Origin: Candidatus Thermoplasmatota archaeon
Lineage (GTDB): Archaea > Thermoplasmatota > SW-10-69-26 > JACQPN01 > JAJPHT01
Assembly: GCA_035540375.1 (NCBI GenBank)
Contig: DATLGO010000098.1
Location: forward strand, 1 to 64,000
Direction of reading: 5' to 3'
DNA: 64,000 nucleotides
A program made the translations under genes and the position numbers. The notes under the pieces were generated by a model that saw only the letters and a list, made by a program, of their open reading frames with translations, did no database searches and had not been told where the DNA came from. Below are positions 34,298 through 43,482 of this stretch, in pieces (positions within the stretch are counted from its first letter, which is position 1; each line of letters begins with the position of its first letter).

Positions 34298-35062
34298 TCA
34301 CGCGAGGGTCGAGGAATCGGCGAGGCGCCGCACGAGCGCGACGGCCGCGAGGGCCGCGAGCCGGCTCGTCGCGGGATGGTCGGGGAAGGGCCTGTTCTCG
34401 ACGCGGAAGCGGAGCGATCCGAACGCGCCCCTCGCCTCGATGGTGTGCGTGTTCTCGGTGAGCGCGGGATCGGCGACGACCCGCACGCGCGTGCGGTCGA
34501 ACCCGAGGCCCGCGAGCGCGACGGCGGCGGCGACGTTGACGTTCTTCGGGTATCGCGCGACCGCCTCGCGCGCGGGACCTTCGAAGAGCGTGCGCGGCGC
34601 GTCGATCGACCCGAGACCGAAGCCGGCGGGCGGCTTCGCCGTCGTGAGCGTCACCTCGTCGAGCCCGCCTTCGCGCGCGGCGCGCAGGGCGTCGAGCGCG
34701 CCGACGGCGCCCGAGGGGAGGTGGGCGCGCGCGCCCGTCCGCGCGGCGGCGGCGTCGAGCCGCGCGCGCAGGGCGTCGTCCGCGAGGGCGCCGAGCGAGA
34801 GGATGACGACGTTCTTGCCCGCCTCGAGCGCGCGCGGCGCGACGTCGGCCGCGGCCGCCTGGCTTGCGGCCTCGACGACGAGGTCGGCCCGCGCGAGCCC
34901 CGTCGCGAGGTCCACGGCCTCGCCCCCGACCCGCGCGGCGAGCGCCCGCGCGCGGTCGCCGAGGGTGTCGACGACGTCGATGCCGGTGACGCCCTTCATC
35001 CCGCGCGCGGCCTCCGCGACGGTTGTGCCGATGGACCCCGCGCCCACGACGAGGATGCGCAT
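34298..35062 (-). CDS. nadX: L-aspartate dehydrogenase
   Basis: A 254-residue NAD(P)-dependent enzyme producing iminoaspartate from aspartate, the substrate of NadA. The N-terminal Rossmann motif is [14 protein letters not shown]. The body contains [47 protein letters not shown], and [21 protein letters not shown] followed by [10 protein letters not shown], which together typify archaeal NadX. It lies close to nadA but on the opposite strand. Its presence makes the neighbouring NadB-like protein potentially redundant. Confidence 0.93.
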   Translation of the reverse strand: MRILVVGAGSIGTTVAEAARGMKGVTGIDVVDTLGDRARALAARVGGEAVDLATGLARADLVVEAASQAAAADVAPRALEAGKNVVILSLGALADDALRARLDAAAARTGARAHLPSGAVGALDALRAAREGGLDEVTLTTAKPPAGFGLGSIDAPRTLFEGPAREAVARYPKNVNVAAAVALAGLGFDRTRVRVVADPALTENTHTIEARGAFGSLRFRVENRPFPDHPATSRLAALAAVALVRRLADSSTLA

Positions 35063-35102
35063 GCGCTGGGAACGGCGCCGCGGGAATCAGGGTTTCGGCG
35101 CG

Positions 35103-35397
35103 CGCCCGGCCCCGCTCCCGGACCCGGACCCGACGCCCGGACCCGGTCCCGACGCCCGGACCCGGACCCGACGCCCGGGCCCGGACCCGACGCCCGGGCC
35201 CGGCGCCCGAAGCCCGGTCCCGGTACCCGGTACCCGGCGCCCGACGCCCGGTCCCGGCCCCCGGCGCCCGGCGCCCGACGCCCGGTCCCGGTCCCGGCGC
35301 CCGGCGCCCGGGCCCGGTCCCGGCGCCCGACGCCCGACGCCCGGTCCCGGTCCCGGCGCCCGACGCCCGACGCCTGGTCCCGATCCCGATCCCCCGA
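35103..35397. repeat. GC-rich degenerate tandem array 2 (CCCGGN units)
   Basis: About 295 bases built from the same 6-7-base units as the array at 20929-21196 (cccgga, cccggt, cccggcg, cccgacg, cccgaag), here with more cccgacg and cccggcg. Again the plus strand is C-rich and the minus strand offers many GGG runs spaced by 3-4 bases. It fills the divergent region between nadX and queC. The sequence is open in two frames, but as Pro/Gly/Arg low-complexity only. Confidence 0.9.
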
Positions 35398-35454
35398 TCG
35401 CGCGCCCGCGCCGCCTGGAAACGTTCTTGCGGAAAGCGCGGGGTGCTTGGCCGC

Positions 35455-36132
35455 GTGCGCGCGGTCTCGCTCCTCTCGGGCGGCCTGGATTCGACGGTCT
35501 CGACGGCGATGGCGCTCGCGCGGGGCTTCGAGGTGGTGGCGTTGAGCTTCCGCTACGGCCAGCGCCACGCGCGGGAGCTGGATTCGGCGCGGGCGGTCGC
35601 GAAGCGGCTGGGTCTCGCGGGCCACGTCGTGGTGGACCTGGACCTGGGGCGCCTGGGGGGTTCGGCGCTCACGGACGCGGCGATCGCGGTGCCGACCGGC
35701 CGGGACGAGGCGCGGATGGCGGCGGACATCCCGGCGACGTACGTGCCGGCGCGCAACACGATCATGCTGAGCTACGGTCTCGCGGTGGCGGAGACGCGGG
35801 ACGCGGATGCGATCTTCATCGGGGCGAACGCGCTCGACTACAGCGGGTATCCGGACTGCCGGCCGGAGTATTTCGAGGCCTTCGAGCGCCTCGCGAACCT
35901 CGCGACGAAGCGCGCGGTGGAGGGTCGCGGCGTCCGGGTCGAGGCGCCGCTCCTCCGGATGACGAAGGCCGACATCGTGCGGGAGGGCGTGCGCCTCGGG
36001 GCGCCCCTGGAGCTGACGTGGAGCTGCTACCAGGGCGGCGCTCGGGCGTGCGGCGCGTGCGATTCGTGCGCGCTGCGCCTCAAGGGCTTCCGCGAGGCGG
36101 GCCTCGAGGATCCGGTCTCGTACGAGCGTTGA
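35455..36132 (+). CDS. queC: 7-cyano-7-deazaguanine (preQ0) synthase
   Basis: A 225-residue enzyme converting 7-carboxy-7-deazaguanine to preQ0 with ATP and ammonia. The N-terminal PP-loop is [10 protein letters not shown]. Further signatures are [79 protein letters not shown] (zinc cysteines), and KGFREAG. GTG 35455 places the PP-loop at the expected distance; GTG 35443 is also possible. Frames running back through the repeat array are rejected. The product is used by TgtA. Confidence 0.94.
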   Translation: MRAVSLLSGGLDSTVSTAMALARGFEVVALSFRYGQRHARELDSARAVAKRLGLAGHVVVDLDLGRLGGSALTDAAIAVPTGRDEARMAADIPATYVPARNTIMLSYGLAVAETRDADAIFIGANALDYSGYPDCRPEYFEAFERLANLATKRAVEGRGVRVEAPLLRMTKADIVREGVRLGAPLELTWSCYQGGARACGACDSCALRLKGFREAGLEDPVSYER

Positions 36133-36157
36133 AACGCGGCGGGGCGGCGCGAAGCCT

Positions 36158-36165
36158 CATATACG
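36158..36165 (+). promoter_or_regulatory. TATA box of MacB-type ABC operon
   Basis: tcatatac ends 25 bases before ATG 36191, favouring that codon over TTG 36185. Confidence 0.65.
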
Positions 36166-36190
36166 TCGCGGGGGTCATCGCCGCTTGACC

Positions 36191-36943
36191 ATGTGGCCGT
36201 TCTCGCGCCGTCCGGAAGTCTCCGACGGTCCCGTGTCGACCGCGGGCCCCATCATCGTGGCCGAGGGCGTCGCAAAGACGTACGACACGGGCGCCCTCCG
36301 GGTGCCCGCCCTCGTGGACGTCCGGCTGTCCATCGCGCGCGGCGAGATGGTCGCTGTGATGGGTCCGTCGGGGTCGGGGAAGACGACGCTCCTCAACTGC
36401 CTCTCGGGCCTCGACGACGTGGACGGCGGACGCGTCCTCATCGAAGGGCGGGAGCTCCACGCGATGGCGGACGACGCGCGCACCCGCTACCGGGCGCTCC
36501 GGATGGGCTTCATCTTCCAGAGCTACAACCTGCTGCCCGTCCTCTCCGCGGCCGAGAACGTCGAGCTGCCCCTGCTCGTCGCGGGCGTCGAGCCGGAGGC
36601 GGCGCGCGCGCGGGCCCTCGAGGCGCTCGCGGTCGTCGGGCTCTCCGACCGGGCCGACCACAAGCCGGCCGAGTTGTCGGGCGGGCAGCAGCAGCGCGTG
36701 ACCATCGCGCGGAGCCTCGTGAACGATCCCGCGATCGTGTGGGCCGACGAGCCGACGGGCAACCTCGACACCCGCACGGGGCTCGAGATCCTCTCGATCA
36801 TGAAGCGGTTGAACGCCGAGCGCGGGCAGACGTACGTCATCGTGACGCACGACGAGAGCATCGCGCGGGCCTGCGATCGCATCCTCCGGATGGAGAACGG
36901 CCGCGTCGTGCGCGAGGAGCCCGTCGCCCGGGAGGGCCGATGA
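36191..36943 (+). CDS. ABC ATPase, LolD/MacB type
   Basis: A 250-residue ATPase. Visible are Walker [20 protein letters not shown]-loop [22 protein letters not shown] (the NLLP...ENVELP phrase is diagnostic of MacB/LolD/FtsE-type systems), signature LSGGQQQRV, Walker [13 protein letters not shown] and the H-loop VTHDESIA. It is coupled to the following FtsX-type permease by an ATGA overlap. Such systems work mechanically on the outer side of the membrane rather than moving small solutes. A TATA box fixes ATG 36191. Confidence 0.93.
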   Translation: MWPFSRRPEVSDGPVSTAGPIIVAEGVAKTYDTGALRVPALVDVRLSIARGEMVAVMGPSGSGKTTLLNCLSGLDDVDGGRVLIEGRELHAMADDARTRYRALRMGFIFQSYNLLPVLSAAENVELPLLVAGVEPEAARARALEALAVVGLSDRADHKPAELSGGQQQRVTIARSLVNDPAIVWADEPTGNLDTRTGLEILSIMKRLNAERGQTYVIVTHDESIARACDRILRMENGRVVREEPVAREGR

Positions 36944-39900
36944 ACCCGCTCGCGCTCGCGCGGTGGGCCCTCCGGAACGCCTTCCGCCGGCGCGCGCAGA
37001 CGCTCGTCGTGGTCGCGGGGCTCATGGTCGGCACGGCGATCATCTCGGGGTCGCTCGTGTCGGGCGACTCCGTGACCTACGGCATCCGCAAGGGCACGCT
37101 CGACGCCTTCGGCCCCGCGGACTCCTTCGTCCTCATCGAGGGCAACCTGCATTTCCCCCGCTACGTGTACGACGAGCTCGCCGCGCACCCCGCGGTCCGG
37201 CGCGAGGCGCACGCGCTTTCGCCCGTGCTCATCGAGGACGGCGCGGTGTCGAACCCGCGCACGCGGCAAAGCGAGCCGCGCGTCACCGTCGTCGGGCTCG
37301 ATCCCGTCCTCGACCGTCCGTTCGAGCCCTTCGTCTTCGCGGATGGACGGAGGACCGACGGGTCCGAGCTCCGCGCGGGGGAGGTCTACGTCTCGCGCGT
37401 CCTCGCCGAGCGCCTCGACGCGCGCGCGGGCGACCGCGTGAAGCTCAGCCACCTCGTTCCGCCCACGCCCCTCCTTCCGACGCTCACGGTGTTCGACGGC
37501 GCGATCGCGGCGGGCGCCGGCGCCTGTCCCGTCCCCGGCGTCCTCTGTCCTTATCCCTCCGCCCCGGGATCGACCGACACCTTCACCTTCGACGTCGGGC
37601 CCGCGACGACCCGCGCCGTCGTCGTCCTCGCGTGGTTCGGGCCGGCCGCCGACCGCGTCGATCTCGATCCCTTCGTCACGTCGCCCTCGGGCCGGGTCTT
37701 CGCGAACGTGAACGGCACGACGGGCGACCCGGACGGCCCGGCGTTCCTCAACGTCACGTCGCCCGACGAACGGCTCGAGAAGGGCACGTGGACGCTCCGC
37801 GTCGGCGCGAAGGCCGCCGCGAACCAGCCGTTCCGGGCTTTCGTCGTGACGCTCGCGGAGGAGTACGACCTCGGCAAGCTCCGCAACGCCTCGGCGGCGT
37901 TCGAGCGCGCGGGGTTCGAGATCCCCCCGGGCCTCGCCGACGGCGCTTTCGACGGCCGCGTGCGGACGGAGAACGTGACCCTCCGCGACGTCGTCGAGAT
38001 GGAGGGCAAAGGCGACTCCTTCCTCGGTTCCGCGATGTTCATGCGCCTCGAGGAGGCGCAGCGCATCTACGGGCAGGAGGGTCGCATCAATGTCGTCAAG
38101 GTCTCGAACGACGGCAGCCTCGAGGGGGGGCTCGCCCGCGGCGCCGCGGTCGAGGCCGCGCTTCGCGAGGCCCTGCGCGACATCGCCGCGGCGCATCCCG
38201 ACGAACCCTCCGTGAAGGCCGTCGCGCCGCGCAACGTGAAGGCCATCTTCCTGGAGCGCGCCGAGCGCGCGGGGACGATGCTCAAGGAGTTCCTCACGGT
38301 GATGGGCTCCTTCACGATCATCGCGGGCGTGCTCCTCATCGTCAACATCTTCGTCATGCTCGCGGAGGAGCGCCGGAGCGAGCTCGGAATGGCGCGCGCG
38401 GTGGGCCTGCCGCGGCGCGATCTTGTGTCGCTCTTCCTCATGGAGGGCGTCCTTTACGCGGTCGCGGCCGCGTTCATCGGCGTCCTCCTCGGGCTCGCGA
38501 TCGCCTACGTGCTCATCCTGGGCATCAACGACCTCGTGCGCGCGACGCCCGACACGCTCATCTCGATCCCCTTCCACGTGGAGCCGTCGAGCCTCCTCGT
38601 CGCCTTCGCCCTCGGCTTCGCGCTCACGATGGCGACGGTCGCGGTCGCGAGCGCGAAGGTCTCGCGCCTCAACGTCGTCCGCGCGATCCGCCGCATCGAG
38701 GAGCCGAAGCGCAGGCTCCGGCGGTCGACCTTCGCGTGGTCGCTCGCGTTCCTCCTGCTTTCGGTGCTCGCCGTCCTCGGCGCATTCGTTTCGGACAACC
38801 ACGTCCTCCAGGTCCTCGCGCCGCCGGTCGCGCTCGTCGCGTTGGCGTTCACGCTCCTGCGGTGGTTCCGGGCGGACCGCGTCTTCCCGTTGATCGGCGC
38901 CGCGATCGCGATCGAGAGCCTCGGGTCGTTCTTCTTCCTCGCGAGCCCCGAGGGCCTCGTCAACCGCGTCATGGTTCCGGTCCGCGGCGTGCTCGTCGTC
39001 CTCGCCGTCGTCCTCATCCTCGTGCATTCGCGCGCGCTCATGCGCTTCTCGAAAGCCGCGCTCATGCGCGTCCGGCGCCTGCGCGAGGCCGTCGTCCCCG
39101 CCGTCGCCTATCCGCTCGAGCGCAAGCTCCGCACGGGCCTCACAACGGGAATGTTCGCGCTCGTCGTGCTCGTCGTGGTCGTGTTCAGCGTGTTCGGGGC
39201 GACGTTCACCCTCGACCTCAAGGACCAGAGCGGCGGCTACGACGTCGAAGCCGAGACGACGCTCGCGGTCGACGACCTCGGCGCCTGGTTCGCCGCGAAC
39301 AAGCCTGGCGAGCCCGATCCCTTCGTCGACGTCGAGCGCCACGACGACCTCGTGTACGCCTGGCGCTACGGCGGCGATTTCATCACCATCGACGGCGAGC
39401 GCATCCACTACCAGGGCCCGATCGTGGATTACGTGTACGCCTATGGCCCCGGCTTCGCCGCGAACAACGCCTACGCGCTCGACCAGCGCGCGCCGGAGTA
39501 CGCGACCGACCGGGAGGCCTACGAAGCGGTGCTCAAGGACCCGGGCCTCGTCATCATCTCGCTCGTCTACACGTTCGACGAGACGGGGGAGCCGGGCCAC
39601 CACTCGGTCGGCGCGACGCTCGTCATGAACACGACCTCGGGACCGGAGAGCTTCCGCGTGATCGGCATCCAGAAGCAGCTCTATCTGGGCGGCGTCTTCG
39701 CGCATCCCGACGTCGTCGAGACGAACTTCCAGCGCGTCCGCGGCGAATACCTCTTCAAGCTCAAGCCCGGCGCCGATCCCGTCGAGGTCGCGCGGACGCT
39801 TGAGGCGGCCTTCGAGGACCTCGGCATGAACGCGGTCGCGATCGAGGAGGAGGCGCAGAACGTCGTCGAGCAGTCGCGCCGCGTCGTCACCCTTTTCCAG

Positions 39901-40287
39901 CTCTTCCTCGGCTTCGGTCTCGTGGTCGGGATCGCGAGCCTCGGCATCGTGACGGCGCGCGCCGTGATCGAGCGCCGACAGGAGATCGGGATGCTCCGCG
40001 CGATCGGGTACCCGCGGCGCGCGATCCTCAAGATCTTCCTCCTCGAGATCCTGTTCACGGTCACCCTCGGCATCGCGGCCGGCGTCGCGATCGGGATCGC
40101 GGTGGCCTACGGGGTCACGGTCACGACCGAGTCGTTCACGCGCCTGGGGCTGGAGTTCCGCGTGCCGTGGCGCGGTATCGCGGAGATCCTCGTTCTCACC
40201 TACGCCGCCACCGTTCTCGCAACGTTCTATCCTTCGTGGCGCGCCGCGAACACGCCGCCAGCGGAGGCCGTGCGCTACCTCGAGTGA
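36940..40287 (+). CDS. FtsX/MacB-type ABC permease with inserted exported domain
   Basis: An 1115-residue permease with two FtsX units. An N-terminal helix (about 18-40) is followed by a very large exported domain (about 45-440), then three helices (about 445-580, with [22 protein letters not shown]), middle helices (about 595-690), a second exported domain (about 745-975) and a final three-helix FtsX bundle (about 985-1105, [19 protein letters not shown]). Inside the first exported domain, about residues 185-305 look like a PPC-type beta-sandwich ([27 protein letters not shown]). The stop region of the ATPase gene overlaps the start. Confidence 0.88.
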   Translation: MNPLALARWALRNAFRRRAQTLVVVAGLMVGTAIISGSLVSGDSVTYGIRKGTLDAFGPADSFVLIEGNLHFPRYVYDELAAHPAVRREAHALSPVLIEDGAVSNPRTRQSEPRVTVVGLDPVLDRPFEPFVFADGRRTDGSELRAGEVYVSRVLAERLDARAGDRVKLSHLVPPTPLLPTLTVFDGAIAAGAGACPVPGVLCPYPSAPGSTDTFTFDVGPATTRAVVVLAWFGPAADRVDLDPFVTSPSGRVFANVNGTTGDPDGPAFLNVTSPDERLEKGTWTLRVGAKAAANQPFRAFVVTLAEEYDLGKLRNASAAFERAGFEIPPGLADGAFDGRVRTENVTLRDVVEMEGKGDSFLGSAMFMRLEEAQRIYGQEGRINVVKVSNDGSLEGGLARGAAVEAALREALRDIAAAHPDEPSVKAVAPRNVKAIFLERAERAGTMLKEFLTVMGSFTIIAGVLLIVNIFVMLAEERRSELGMARAVGLPRRDLVSLFLMEGVLYAVAAAFIGVLLGLAIAYVLILGINDLVRATPDTLISIPFHVEPSSLLVAFALGFALTMATVAVASAKVSRLNVVRAIRRIEEPKRRLRRSTFAWSLAFLLLSVLAVLGAFVSDNHVLQVLAPPVALVALAFTLLRWFRADRVFPLIGAAIAIESLGSFFFLASPEGLVNRVMVPVRGVLVVLAVVLILVHSRALMRFSKAALMRVRRLREAVVPAVAYPLERKLRTGLTTGMFALVVLVVVVFSVFGATFTLDLKDQSGGYDVEAETTLAVDDLGAWFAANKPGEPDPFVDVERHDDLVYAWRYGGDFITIDGERIHYQGPIVDYVYAYGPGFAANNAYALDQRAPEYATDREAYEAVLKDPGLVIISLVYTFDETGEPGHHSVGATLVMNTTSGPESFRVIGIQKQLYLGGVFAHPDVVETNFQRVRGEYLFKLKPGADPVEVARTLEAAFEDLGMNAVAIEEEAQNVVEQSRRVVTLFQLFLGFGLVVGIASLGIVTARAVIERRQEIGMLRAIGYPRRAILKIFLLEILFTVTLGIAAGVAIGIAVAYGVTVTTESFTRLGLEFRVPWRGIAEILVLTYAATVLATFYPSWRAANTPPAEAVRYLE

Positions 40288-40288
40288 A

Positions 40289-41044
40289 TCAGGCGAGGAA
40301 GGCGCCGAGGAGCTGGTTCATCGCCCGGGTCCCGGCGCGTCCGTCCGCGAAGAACGCGTGGTCGCCGTCGACCGTTTCGGTCTTCGCCTGCGGAAGGAGC
40401 CGTTGCCACTCGTCGAGGCTTCCCGGCTCGAGGAGATCGTCGTGGCGTCCCTGCAGGACGAGCGCCGGACCCTTGTACGCCGCCAGATCCTCCGCGGGCG
40501 CGAAGACCTCGGGACGCGACTTCGCGAAATACGCGAGCCCGTGGCGCGCGAGGTCCTTCCAGTACGGTTCGCCGTGCCAGAGCGCCATGAGCCGGCGGTC
40601 CGGCTCGGGGAGCGTGTCGGGCGTGTGCCGGGAGAACCAGCGCTCGAAGCGCTCCTGCGGGCCGGGGGGCGTCGAGACGAGCACGAGGCTCTTCACGCGG
40701 TCGGGCCGGCGCGCCGCGGCCCACGCGGCGACGATGCCGCCGAGCGAGGCGCCGACGAGCTCGACGGGGTCGTCGCGCGAGACGCGGTCGACGAAGGCGA
40801 GGAGATCGTCCGTGAAGAGGCCGACGTTCCACCGCTCCCACGGATTCCCCGCGACGCCGAACCGCGTCGTCTTTCCGTGCCCGCGGAGGTCCGGCGTCAC
40901 GACGCGGCGCGAGCGCGCGAAGACGGGCACCTGCCCGATCCAGGCGCGATGGCTCGCGAGCGCGCCGTGGAGCATGACGAGGGCGGGGCCTTCGCCCCGG
41001 GTCTCGTAGTGGACGCGGATGCCTTTCAAGGGGACGGCGGGCAC
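40289..41044 (-). CDS. Alpha/beta hydrolase
   Basis: A 251-residue alpha/beta-fold hydrolase: oxyanion segment LHGALASHRAW, strand-turn TPDLRGHGKT, nucleophile Ser in VGASLGGIVA, the acid in LQGRHDDLLEP, and the catalytic His in VDGDHAFF. The triad is complete, so it is probably an esterase or C-C hydrolase; the substrate is unknown. The frame is open to 41212, but GTG 41044 starts at the first strand and follows the stop of the upstream gene. The upstream gene is a degenerate relative. Confidence 0.88.
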   Translation of the reverse strand: MPAVPLKGIRVHYETRGEGPALVMLHGALASHRAWIGQVPVFARSRRVVTPDLRGHGKTTRFGVAGNPWERWNVGLFTDDLLAFVDRVSRDDPVELVGASLGGIVAAWAAARRPDRVKSLVLVSTPPGPQERFERWFSRHTPDTLPEPDRRLMALWHGEPYWKDLARHGLAYFAKSRPEVFAPAEDLAAYKGPALVLQGRHDDLLEPGSLDEWQRLLPQAKTETVDGDHAFFADGRAGTRAMNQLLGAFLA

Positions 41045-41084
41045 CAAGGGGGCGATGGGGCGCGCCTCTACTTGGTTCTGCTTC

Positions 41085-41576
41085 CTAGAGAAGGTCGGCG
41101 GGGTCGAACGCTTCCCGGCGGGGCCGGCGTTCGTACGAAGCCTGCGGCAGCCACGCCTTCCAGAACATCGCGCGGGTCGCCGAGAGCGACGGGTCGTCCT
41201 CGAAGTCCACAACGCGCGCCGGGCCCTTGTAGGTGGTCAGCGCCTCCATCGGCATGTCCCAGGCGGCAAGCGCCGGCTCGTCGGGGAGGACCGCGCGCCG
41301 GGTCTCCTCGGGCGTCGGGGGCGTGGCGAGGAGGGTCAACGCGGCAACGCGCGCGGGCGACTCGGCCGCGACCCAGCACGCGGCGACGCCGCCGACGCCG
41401 ACGCCCGCGAGGCGCACGGGCCCGCTCGCCGCGGCGACGCGCCCTTCGACGCGCTCTCTGAAGGCCGCGAAATCGGGGCTCGCGCCGGGCGCGAGGGGCG
41501 CCGCGTCGGGGCGGGACGCCGCAAGGCGCGCCGCGAAGCCGCGGGAAGGCATGTCGTCCACGACGAGGAGGACCAC
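41085..41576 (-). CDS. Catalytically dead alpha/beta hydrolase-like protein
   Basis: A 163-residue relative of the hydrolase just downstream. LAGVGVGGVAACWVAAESPARV aligns with LVGASLGGIVAAWAAARRPDRV, and LTTYKGPARVVDFEDDPSL aligns with LAAYKGPALVLQGRHDDLL. The nucleophile Ser is replaced by Val, the oxyanion HG motif and catalytic His are absent, and the chain is about 90 residues shorter. It is a pseudoenzyme or a decaying tandem duplicate, starting at GTG 41576. It may bind its partner or a ligand. Confidence 0.7.
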   Translation of the reverse strand: MVLLVVDDMPSRGFAARLAASRPDAAPLAPGASPDFAAFRERVEGRVAAASGPVRLAGVGVGGVAACWVAAESPARVAALTLLATPPTPEETRRAVLPDEPALAAWDMPMEALTTYKGPARVVDFEDDPSLSATRAMFWKAWLPQASYERRPRREAFDPADLL

Positions 41577-41600
41577 GCGCCGTCATGTCCCGCGGGCGAC

Positions 41601-42350
41601 ATGAACGCGCGCCCCGAAGGGTTCATGCCCGAAGCCCCGCGTGGAGCCCCCGTGGCCGCGCCCGTCCAGATCACGGAGGTCTTCCATTCCGTCCAGGGCG
41701 AGGGCGCGCACGTGGGTCTTCCGACCACGTTCGTGCGCCTGACCGGGTGCAGCCTCCGCTGCGCGTGGTGCGACACGCAATATTCGTTCTACGGCGGCGA
41801 GGCGTCGGACGTCGACCGCGTGATGGACGAGGTGCGGAAGTTCCTCCCCGTGAAGCGCGTCTGCGTGACGGGCGGCGAGCCGATGGACCAACCGGACGCG
41901 TGCGTCGCCCTCATGGAGCGTCTTCTCGCGGAGGATTACGACGTCGTGCTCGAGACGTCGGGCGGCGTCCCCGTGGACCGGGCGGCCGCGCTTGCGCCGC
42001 GCGAGAGGCTCATCCTGAGCCTCGACGTGAAGTGCCCGGCAAGCAACATGCAGAAGCGCAACGTCTGGTCGAACCTCGCGCTCCTCCGTCCCCACGACCA
42101 GTTGAAGTTCGTCATCGCCGACGAGCGCGACTATCAATACATGCTGGACACGCTCGCGAAGCACCCGGTGCCGTGCCGCGTGCTCCTGCAGCCCATGTGG
42201 GACATTCCGAACCCGATGGGCCTCAAGCTCGCGGGCGCGCCCTGGGACCTCCGTACGCTCGCGGAGCGGGTCGTCGCCGACCGGCTCGACGTGCGCGTGG
42301 GGACGCAGCTCCACAAGCACATCTGGGGCCCGCAGCGCAAGGGCGTCTGA
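41601..42350 (+). CDS. queE: 7-carboxy-7-deazaguanine synthase (radical SAM)
   Basis: A 249-residue radical SAM enzyme converting carboxy-tetrahydropterin (QueD product) to 7-carboxy-7-deazaguanine (QueC substrate). FHSVQGEGAHVGLPTTFVRLTGCSLRCAWCDT contains the CxxxCxxC cluster motif, preceded by the family-specific QGEG; VCVTGGEPMDQP, VLETSGG and ILSLDVKCP follow. It ends WGPQRKGV, typical of QueE. ATG 41601 is used; ATG 41625 is also possible. It is divergent from the hydrolase pair. Confidence 0.95.
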   Translation: MNARPEGFMPEAPRGAPVAAPVQITEVFHSVQGEGAHVGLPTTFVRLTGCSLRCAWCDTQYSFYGGEASDVDRVMDEVRKFLPVKRVCVTGGEPMDQPDACVALMERLLAEDYDVVLETSGGVPVDRAAALAPRERLILSLDVKCPASNMQKRNVWSNLALLRPHDQLKFVIADERDYQYMLDTLAKHPVPCRVLLQPMWDIPNPMGLKLAGAPWDLRTLAERVVADRLDVRVGTQLHKHIWGPQRKGV

Positions 42351-43307
42351 TCACGGGGGCGAAAGCACGCGCACGCGCGCCGAGCGGAGCGCGTCCTCGA
42401 GCAGGATGATGCCTTCGAGACCCGCGACGACGCCCGCGTCGAGGCCGAGCCTCTCCGCCATGATCACCGCGCGCTCGCGCTCCGACCCGGCGAGGCCGTC
42501 CGCGCGCGCCGTGTGCATCGCTTCGTACAGGACGACCCGCGCGAGCGGCCGGAGGGTCGCGTCGAGCGCGTCCGCGACGTCGTGCGAGCCCGGGTCCTGG
42601 TTGAGGAGCTGCTCGATCGCGGGCGGGAGCATGCCGTACGCGCGAAGGGTGCTGCGGAACCAACCGCGCTCGCCGACGGAGAGCGCGCCGTCTGCGCTCG
42701 CGACCGCGAGGACGGCGCGGGCGAGCTTCTCGACGGTGGCTCGGGAGGGCTCTCCGCGCGTCCCGAAGCGCTCGCGCACGAACACGTTGGGCGTGCTCCG
42801 CGCGGCGGGCGATCCGAAATCGACGGGCTCGCCGGCCCCGAGCTGGACGGCGCGCGCCGCGCGCAGCGCGTCGTCCACCGCGAGGAGGCTCTCGATCGCG
42901 AGGACCACCTCCGCGTCGACGCCCACAAGGCGGGCCGCGCGCCGGGCGGCCTCCCGCTCGCGCCCCGCGAGGCCGTCCGCGCGCGCGACGCGGATCGCGT
43001 CGTGGACGACGAGCCGCGCGAAGGGCGCGACCTCCTCGTCGAGGATCTCCTTGAGGTCGGCCGAGCGCGGATCGAACTTAAGGAGCGCCTCTACGGCGTC
43101 ATCGGGGGCGCCGAGGGCGCGGAAGGACCCGAAGAGCCAGGCCGTTTCCGCCTCGGTGACGTCCCCGTCCGCGGCCGCGACCGCGAGGATGGCCTTCGCG
43201 ACCTTGACGCCGGTCTCCACGGGCACGGGACCGGTGACGCCATAGAGGTCGCGCAGGCGGATCGCATCCATGTACCGGGGTCGGGTGAGCGGCGTGGGGT
43301 TCGTCAT
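42351..43307 (-). CDS. Tandem TerB-like domain protein
   Basis: A 318-residue protein made of two similar helical halves (about 27-145 and 185-310). Each has an AKAILAVAAADGDVTEAETAWL-like segment, an acidic Asp-x3-Glu pair and an ARADGLAGxExE segment repeated at VARADGLAGRERE and TARADGLAGSERE. The ADGxxxxxE pattern is that of TerB/DjlA-type helical domains, which may bind metal. The role is unknown. It is divergent from the EtfB gene and convergent with queE (adjacent stops). Confidence 0.75.
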   Translation of the reverse strand: MTNPTPLTRPRYMDAIRLRDLYGVTGPVPVETGVKVAKAILAVAAADGDVTEAETAWLFGSFRALGAPDDAVEALLKFDPRSADLKEILDEEVAPFARLVVHDAIRVARADGLAGREREAARRAARLVGVDAEVVLAIESLLAVDDALRAARAVQLGAGEPVDFGSPAARSTPNVFVRERFGTRGEPSRATVEKLARAVLAVASADGALSVGERGWFRSTLRAYGMLPPAIEQLLNQDPGSHDVADALDATLRPLARVVLYEAMHTARADGLAGSERERAVIMAERLGLDAGVVAGLEGIILLEDALRSARVRVLSPP

Positions 43308-43482
43308 GGGGAAGCCTCCGCGGCCGGACGGACCGCCCTCCCGCGACGGTCTCCGCGGTGCAAATACGCGCGGTCGCCCCGCGCATTCCTCCGGCGACCC
43401 AAATCGTTAAAAAGGGTCATGGATTAACGGAGCGTGCCCCCAGGTTCCCCCAGGGAATCCGAGGGGCGCGGGGACCCCTTTC

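Noticed and set aside
20929-35397. The two arrays as CRISPR loci
   Set aside because: Units are 6-7 bases without spacers and no cas genes are present, so these are degenerate tandem repeats.
34440-36188. 582-residue frame through array 2 and queC
   Set aside because: It is a different frame from queC and reads low-complexity Pro/Gly/Arg. The PP-loop enzyme frame is unambiguous.
36523-39705. 1060-residue open frame antisense to the MacB permease
   Set aside because: Composition is His/Asp/Glu/Arg-rich with no domain, while the plus strand encodes clear ABC motifs.
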